This document shows positions 59,204 to 64,000 of a stretch of DNA of 64,000 bases, in pieces. Position 1 is the stretch's first letter. Each line of letters opens with the position of its first letter. The notes under the pieces were generated by a model that was not told the origin of the DNA, searched no databases, and saw only the letters and a list, made by a program, of their open reading frames with translations. Source of the stretch: Acidiluteibacter ferrifornacis (lineage in GTDB: Bacteria; Bacteroidota; Bacteroidia; Flavobacteriales_E; Vicingaceae); assembly GCF_009909615.1 (NCBI RefSeq), contig NZ_WWNE01000002.1, forward strand, positions 877-64,876, read 5' to 3'. The position numbers and the translations under genes were made by a program.

Positions 59204-62200
59204 TTAAAGTATATTTTAAATTCTGTTCGTCGATTGATTCTATTTTCTTCTTTTGTTAAAGGCACATTCAATATATCTTGAATTAGCAACAAATTAACTT
59301 CTCCTTTGGCCACTCCTTTTAGCCTACTCTTTTTAATTCCTGCATCTGTTAAATAATCAATCACTGAATTTGTCCTTTTTTTTGATAATTTCTCATTGTA
59401 TTTTTCAGGTCCCATGGGATCAGCATATGAAATTACCTCCAATTCTATCTCATCCTGTATCAACAATTTAGCTATTAAGTCATTGAGTTTATGTACTTCT
59501 GAAGAGTCAATTTTGTAGCTATCAAAGTCATAATATACAACATATTGATTTAAAAAATCAAAATAAGTGGTATCTATAGGAAGTGAACGCAGCGTATCCA
59601 CCTCATTTTTGAACGCAAGGAAAATATCGCTATCCTCCAGTTTTTCAACAGGTATTATTGCCTGATCTAGATCAAGCTTTGTATACTTGAAGTTTCCTCT
59701 TCCCAATTTGGCCGCGCTTGCTATTACCTCATCATTTATATCATAAAGCACCATGTTAAGGTCAAGCGTTTCATCACCGACTTTGAATGAATAGTTTGCA
59801 TCTGGATCTAAGGTTTCAAATTTAAATCGACCATATTTATCGGAAAGAACTACATCGATGATGTTGCCATTCTCATCGAGTAAGTATACTTTAACAATCT
59901 GATTGTAATCGTTGGGTAATTTTCTGTATACCTGTCCAAACAATGCAAACCGGTCTATTGGCATAATGTCCGTCACGTCCTCCTCTTGAATTTCTTCCAA
60001 TATTGCAACCTCGGAAGTTAGTTTCGTGTATTCAAATTTTCCGGCACCAGTTTTAATTGTATTACTTAAAAATTCATTGGTTTCATTCTGCAATGAAATG
60101 GATAAGTCATCGTCAATGGCCTCTGGAATTAGGAACGTATATCGCTTATCTGGATCTAGCTTTGTAAATTTAAATAAGCCAGTAGAGTCAGTATACGTTT
60201 TACCTACTATATTTCCCTCATCATCAAGAATTAAGACTTCAATTCCTTTTGAATAATCCCCAGGAAGCTTTTTGTAAACTTGTCCAAAAAAGCTAATTGC
60301 CTTATCCTCTAAAAGTATAGGTTGTACATTATATTCATCAAACGGAAGAGCTTGAAAGGTATAATCTCCATTTTTAAGTCGATTTAATAGATACAATTTT
60401 TCACTGTCCATATTAAGTGCAAAAAGTCGGATATTATCCTCCTCTCCATCTATTCTTACCAAGTAATTTTCATTCAGTTCTAACTGATTAAATTCAAACT
60501 CCCCTTTATGATTAGTGTAGGTGGTTCTCAAAGTGTCACCAGATACTGAAAGCATATAAATAAGAAGATTACTAATTGGAACACCATCTTTCTCAGCCAG
60601 CCCAATAATAGCTGTATGGTCGGATTTATGAGATTTTAGATAATGATAGTTAACCGTTCGTGATTTATCTATGGCAAATTTATTGTCATTGTCTTTGGAA
60701 GGAAGGTCAACAATTCGTTCATAATTGTTGATTAGTGCAAAGTCAATTCCTGGATTAGATTCTTTTAGCATTACCAAATAGTCTTTGTCGAAGGGTAAGT
60801 TTCTAAATGACAACCTTCCATTTTCATCAGCGAAGGTAGAATCAACAATATTTCCAGCATCATCATATAAATACACCATCATTCCTTCAGAAAAATCTCC
60901 AGGTAACTTATCGAATAACTGTCCAAAAATCATGAATTCATTTAAGGTGACGTCTTCAGCCTTCAGCAAGGCCATTTGCTTGATTTCATCCAACTTAAGA
61001 GTGTTGAACTTAAAAGAACCATCTGCCAATCGATCTACTAAAAGCATTTTTTCACCCGAGTCGTCCGTTATGAAAATTTTAGCATTAGGATAAGACTCCT
61101 CATCCTTGGCATCTATAGTAACGATATAATTTTCATCAACTGGCAGTTTACTGAATTTAAATCGACCATTCTTATCCGTATAAACTACTTCAATCACGTC
61201 TCCGTTTTCATCCAACAAATTAAGCTTTACACCTTCAGTAGGCAATCCATCAAATTCAAATAATCCAGCAATCGCAATAGAATCAACAGAAGTAGAATCT
61301 CTAAGTTGAAAATAATAAACATCGTCACTCCCTTTTCCACCTTCTCTATTGGAAGAAAAGAACCCTTCGTTATCTGAGATAAAGCTTATTCCAAAGTCAT
61401 CAGTTGTAGAATTAATGGGTCCTTTTAAATTATTCGGCTCAGTATGATCTAGCGTTGTAATAATAGATTCAAACAAATCTAAACCACCATAACCACTAAG
61501 TCCATTGGAAGCAAAATACAATTTATTCCCTTTACAATAGGGAAACAACTCATTCGCCGCAGTATTAATCAATCGTCCCAAATTGATTGGTTTACTCCAA
61601 TCGTCGCCTGCCTTATTAACGTAATACAAATCCATTCCTCCAAAACCTCCAGGCATGTCAGAACTAAAATAAAGCCGACTTCTATCGTGTGAGAAATACG
61701 CATGACCAATAGAGTAATCATCGGAATTAAATGGAAATTCCTTTTCATCTCCCCATTTTTTCCCATCCCAAGTGGAGTAATATACTTTCATTCGATTGAC
61801 AAACTTTCGTCCCTTTTCTTTGTTTTCGACTCTTGTGTAAAATGCGGTAGTTTGTGCAGAGTCGAATGATATAGGCCCATCGTGATAAAGCGTATTAATT
61901 GCTGAAGAGAATTCTTTAACTTGAGAAAAATGTTTTTTATCAGCAGACATATCAGCCTGATAAATGGACAAAAAAGGCCTTTCCGTCCAATCAAAAGTCA
62001 CATCATTTTGGTGGTCAATTCCTCGATCAGAAACAAATACGATTGAATTGTTATATCCTACTGGAGAAAATTCCGCAAAATTGGTATTTAATCCACTTAC
62101 GGTATCAATAATGAAGGCCTGAAATGCTTGCCTCCATACCTCAACATCTTCAATAGACCTCACAGCTAGTTTTGCTATAAAACTCTCCGGGTTTTTATTG

Positions 62201-62589
62201 GCGAATTCTTTAAACTGAGCTTGCGCTTTCAACAGTTCTTTATTGGCTAAAAGCACCTGACCATATGACAAGTGTGCTTGACTAGGTATATTTTCAAAAG
62301 AACTAATCTTTGAAAACACTTTAGCTGAATTATGATAATCATCAATCTTTTTGTAACTCTCAGCTAGCTTGTATAATATACGATTGTTGGAACTATCCTT
62401 CAATAAAGCCTTCTCATAAGCTACTATGGCTTTTGGAAATTGAAATTTATCGAAAAGCCGATCACCTTTATCTTTCTGAGCAAACAAAAATATAGAAGAA
62501 TAAAAAAGGAAACAAAACACCAACAACTTCTTAATAACATGAAGACGAAATTGTTGAGTTAGAAATATATGTTGAAAAATATCGGTCAT
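59200..62589 (-). CDS. PorE-like type IX secretion/gliding OmpA protein with five regulatory-like repeats
   Basis: A 1129-residue secreted protein with the PorE order of parts: TPR helices (about residues 40-140), a PD40 beta-propeller (about 165-430), carboxypeptidase-regulatory-like domains, and a C-terminal OmpA domain (YYDFDSYKID, ISYADPMGPEKYNEKLSKKRT, NRINRRTEFKIYF). PorE itself is about 670 residues with one regulatory domain. Here there are five related repeats, three starting FGQ(V/L)(Y/F).KLP.D(Y/F) and all holding (D/N).(N/K)G.F.F..L. The OmpA end should bind cell wall. It follows PorP by 18 bases and overlaps the cyclase gene. Confidence 0.85.
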   Translation of the reverse strand: MTDIFQHIFLTQQFRLHVIKKLLVFCFLFYSSIFLFAQKDKGDRLFDKFQFPKAIVAYEKALLKDSSNNRILYKLAESYKKIDDYHNSAKVFSKISSFENIPSQAHLSYGQVLLANKELLKAQAQFKEFANKNPESFIAKLAVRSIEDVEVWRQAFQAFIIDTVSGLNTNFAEFSPVGYNNSIVFVSDRGIDHQNDVTFDWTERPFLSIYQADMSADKKHFSQVKEFSSAINTLYHDGPISFDSAQTTAFYTRVENKEKGRKFVNRMKVYYSTWDGKKWGDEKEFPFNSDDYSIGHAYFSHDRSRLYFSSDMPGGFGGMDLYYVNKAGDDWSKPINLGRLINTAANELFPYCKGNKLYFASNGLSGYGGLDLFESIITTLDHTEPNNLKGPINSTTDDFGISFISDNEGFFSSNREGGKGSDDVYYFQLRDSTSVDSIAIAGLFEFDGLPTEGVKLNLLDENGDVIEVVYTDKNGRFKFSKLPVDENYIVTIDAKDEESYPNAKIFITDDSGEKMLLVDRLADGSFKFNTLKLDEIKQMALLKAEDVTLNEFMIFGQLFDKLPGDFSEGMMVYLYDDAGNIVDSTFADENGRLSFRNLPFDKDYLVMLKESNPGIDFALINNYERIVDLPSKDNDNKFAIDKSRTVNYHYLKSHKSDHTAIIGLAEKDGVPISNLLIYMLSVSGDTLRTTYTNHKGEFEFNQLELNENYLVRIDGEEDNIRLFALNMDSEKLYLLNRLKNGDYTFQALPFDEYNVQPILLEDKAISFFGQVYKKLPGDYSKGIEVLILDDEGNIVGKTYTDSTGLFKFTKLDPDKRYTFLIPEAIDDDLSISLQNETNEFLSNTIKTGAGKFEYTKLTSEVAILEEIQEEDVTDIMPIDRFALFGQVYRKLPNDYNQIVKVYLLDENGNIIDVVLSDKYGRFKFETLDPDANYSFKVGDETLDLNMVLYDINDEVIASAAKLGRGNFKYTKLDLDQAIIPVEKLEDSDIFLAFKNEVDTLRSLPIDTTYFDFLNQYVVYYDFDSYKIDSSEVHKLNDLIAKLLIQDEIELEVISYADPMGPEKYNEKLSKKRTNSVIDYLTDAGIKKSRLKGVAKGEVNLLLIQDILNVPLTKEENRINRRTEFKIYFK

Positions 62590-62607
62590 TAAACTATATT
62601 CAGGATA

Positions 62608-63540
62608 TTAAAAGTAACGAGGTGAAATTAATTTAGACTTAAAAATATCAAAATCAAACCCCACAAAAATCTCATGAGAACCGCCATTTCCAGTTTTCAA
62701 AGTATTGAATGGGTAATCATAGGAATAACCTACCCTCAACTCTTTTGTTAGATAGTACTCAATAAGTGCAGCCATTCCATACCGTTTTCTGTATGATAAA
62801 CCCAGCCACAAGGTTTGCTTAAAGAAAATACTTGCATTAATATCTAGTAACAAAGGGGAATTTACCATTCCTCTGGCCAATATGGAAGGTTTAAATACAA
62901 GGTCCTTTTGAATGACAAAAGCACGACCTGCAGTTAATGTCAGATGAGCATTCTGTTCAATTGTATTGGTTTTATTGATGTTTTCATCAGTGATTCCTAT
63001 TCTATCCTCTGAAAGGTGAGAGGCTTCAATTCCGATATAGTTTTTCTTATCACTATAGTACATTCCAAAATCAAATGAAGGCATAAAATAACTTTCGCGC
63101 CCTAAGTTATAGGAAGCTTCTCTAGTGTCTTTATAGTTTATTTTACTCCAATCAAATTTATAGTTGTACAAACTAGCCCTAATTCCAAATCCTAACTTAC
63201 CGCTGAAAAGTTTAATCTTATAGGCATAATCTCCAGAAATTGCGAGTGTATTCTTGGGGCCAATATTATCATTCATTACCTGAAATCCCACCCCCATATT
63301 TTTACCCCTAAAAGGTGCATGTATAGCTAGATTTTGCGTAGTTGGGGCCCCTTTAAACCCTACCCATTGAGAGCGATGAATTAGCGCAACACTCAAAGCA
63401 TCTCTGCTTCCTGCATATGCAGGGTTCACAGACAAAGGGTTAAACATATACATATTGTATTGTGGATCTTGCTGAGCTAGAGCAGGAGCCATCCATAGCA
63501 ATGTCGAAAATATACCGAGAATCTTCAAATACTTTTTCAT
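62608..63540 (-). CDS. PorP/SprF-family type IX secretion outer-membrane protein
   Basis: The start is taken at 63540 (MKKYLKILGIF) because a signal peptide begins there; an in-frame ATG 24 bases upstream adds only polar residues. It has 310 residues. The mature start QQDPQYNMYMFNPLSVNPAYAGSRD and SQWVGFKGAPTTQNLAIHAPF are the family signature. The rest is an outer-membrane barrel with a C-terminal aromatic end (SPRYF). SprF-type proteins are needed to export or anchor the adhesin encoded directly before them, here the type B-sorted protein 2 bases upstream. Confidence 0.95.
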   Translation of the reverse strand: MKKYLKILGIFSTLLWMAPALAQQDPQYNMYMFNPLSVNPAYAGSRDALSVALIHRSQWVGFKGAPTTQNLAIHAPFRGKNMGVGFQVMNDNIGPKNTLAISGDYAYKIKLFSGKLGFGIRASLYNYKFDWSKINYKDTREASYNLGRESYFMPSFDFGMYYSDKKNYIGIEASHLSEDRIGITDENINKTNTIEQNAHLTLTAGRAFVIQKDLVFKPSILARGMVNSPLLLDINASIFFKQTLWLGLSYRKRYGMAALIEYYLTKELRVGYSYDYPFNTLKTGNGGSHEIFVGFDFDIFKSKLISPRYF

Positions 63541-63542
63541 CT

Positions 63543-64000
63543 CTATTTTGTTAATTCTACCCACCCTTTTTTAATTTGATTACCAGATTCTAAAACATAA
63601 AAATAGGTGGCTCCTGGAAGCAATTTATCATTTAAATTACTACCATCCCACACTACAGTTGAATTATCATAATTTTTGAACTGATTTACTTTTTCGCCAT
63701 ATCTGTTATAGATAGTTAAAGTATTCTCTGGGTAATTAGTGATATTATCTATTAACCATAAGTCGTTCACATTATCCCCATTTGGAGTAAAGCCTGAATA
63801 AAAAACAAGGTCGCAAAAACCGAGAGGTTCAGTACCAATCTCAAATGACTTTGTTAAACTACATCCATTAAACCCAATAACTGTGACTTGATGAATACCA
63901 GCTAATAACCCAGTTTGAGTAGAATCAACAGATCCATCTGAAAAAATAATTTGGTAAGGAGCGATACACCCGTTAATATTTGATACAATGGCAGACCCAT
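63543..64000 (-). CDS. SprB-like adhesin, C-terminal part (T9SS type B sorting domain), partial
   Basis: The frame is open to the right edge, so only the last 152 residues are seen. They contain one SprB-type repeat (AIVSNINGCIAPYQIIFSDG, then TGLLAGIHQVTVIGFNGCS) and the gliding-motility C-terminal domain: GFTPNGDNVNDLWLIDNI, then LTIYNRYGEKV and WDGSNLNDKLLPGATYFYVL. Such proteins are large surface adhesins moved or exported by the type IX system. A GTG inside the PNGD motif (63770) is not a real start. It is upstream of its PorP/SprF partner. Confidence 0.92.
   Translation of the reverse strand, partial: GSAIVSNINGCIAPYQIIFSDGSVDSTQTGLLAGIHQVTVIGFNGCSLTKSFEIGTEPLGFCDLVFYSGFTPNGDNVNDLWLIDNITNYPENTLTIYNRYGEKVNQFKNYDNSTVVWDGSNLNDKLLPGATYFYVLESGNQIKKGWVELTK

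Overview
The window comes from a Bacteroidota chromosome, most likely a free-living, probably marine, member of the Flavobacteriales or a related order. The evidence is the AT-rich composition, TAnnTTTG-type -7 promoter boxes, type IX secretion genes (PorP/SprF, a PorE-like OmpA protein, type A and type B sorting domains), many SPII lipoproteins, Reg_prop sensors, an SDR-type threonine dehydrogenase and an aerobic kynurenine pathway. The species cannot be fixed from the sequence alone. No rRNA, tRNA or CRISPR array was found.

Layout. 1-4.8 kb (minus): start of a secreted protein, an M28 glutaminyl-cyclase-like lipoprotein overlapping cysS, a YwqK/MORN-like protein and threonine dehydrogenase. 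5.0-9.1 kb (plus): trhO-hmgA-hpd behind a palindromic operator-like site, with a broken four-helix-bundle (S23/IVP) gene between hmgA and hpd. 9.3-14.5 kb: a GIN-domain protein, a PurF-like amidotransferase, and the kynurenine genes nbaC (3-hydroxyanthranilate dioxygenase) and ACMSD with a divergent SDR. 14.7-30.3 kb: a surface-polysaccharide locus with three glycosyltransferases, an O-antigen ligase-like protein, a Wzm/Wzt ABC exporter, a four-gene MBOAT/SGNH O-acetylation operon, a sulfotransferase and a GT-C-like membrane protein. 30.4-33.6 kb: small lipoproteins (one tandem paralogous pair), a beta-barrel-like lipoprotein and a PEGA-like protein. 33.7-46.1 kb: core envelope and housekeeping genes (OmpA lipoprotein, xth, a giant outer-membrane protein, comF, an EEP-family protein, free-Met-sulfoxide reductase, an Ig-like lipoprotein, an M2 peptidase).

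46.1-50.6 kb is the accessory island and the most interesting part. It looks like an array of integron-type gene cassettes with no visible integrase. Three cassettes each begin with a GTT-box of about 10 nt whose exact reverse complement closes the same cassette. The box differs between cassettes, and two cassettes are followed by a long imperfect palindrome resembling attC. The cassettes carry a lipoprotein, a CoiA-like nuclease, and a two-gene unit of an OAS/CD-NTase-like nucleotidyltransferase plus a PD-(D/E)XK nuclease-like protein, a candidate antiphage module. Between the second and third cassettes lie REP/MITE-like elements and a toxin-antitoxin pair whose toxin is cut short beside one of them.

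50.6-55.3 kb: two small membrane proteins, then HAD phosphatase-mtnA-class II aldolase (a possible 5'-deoxyadenosine/methylthioadenosine shunt), methylmalonyl-CoA epimerase and a secreted protein with a sorting-tail-like end. 55.4-64 kb (minus): a type IX secretion/gliding operon of SprB-repeat adhesin (partial), PorP/SprF, a PorE-like protein with five carboxypeptidase-regulatory-like repeats, and a translationally coupled Reg_prop-adenylate cyclase-HD fusion.
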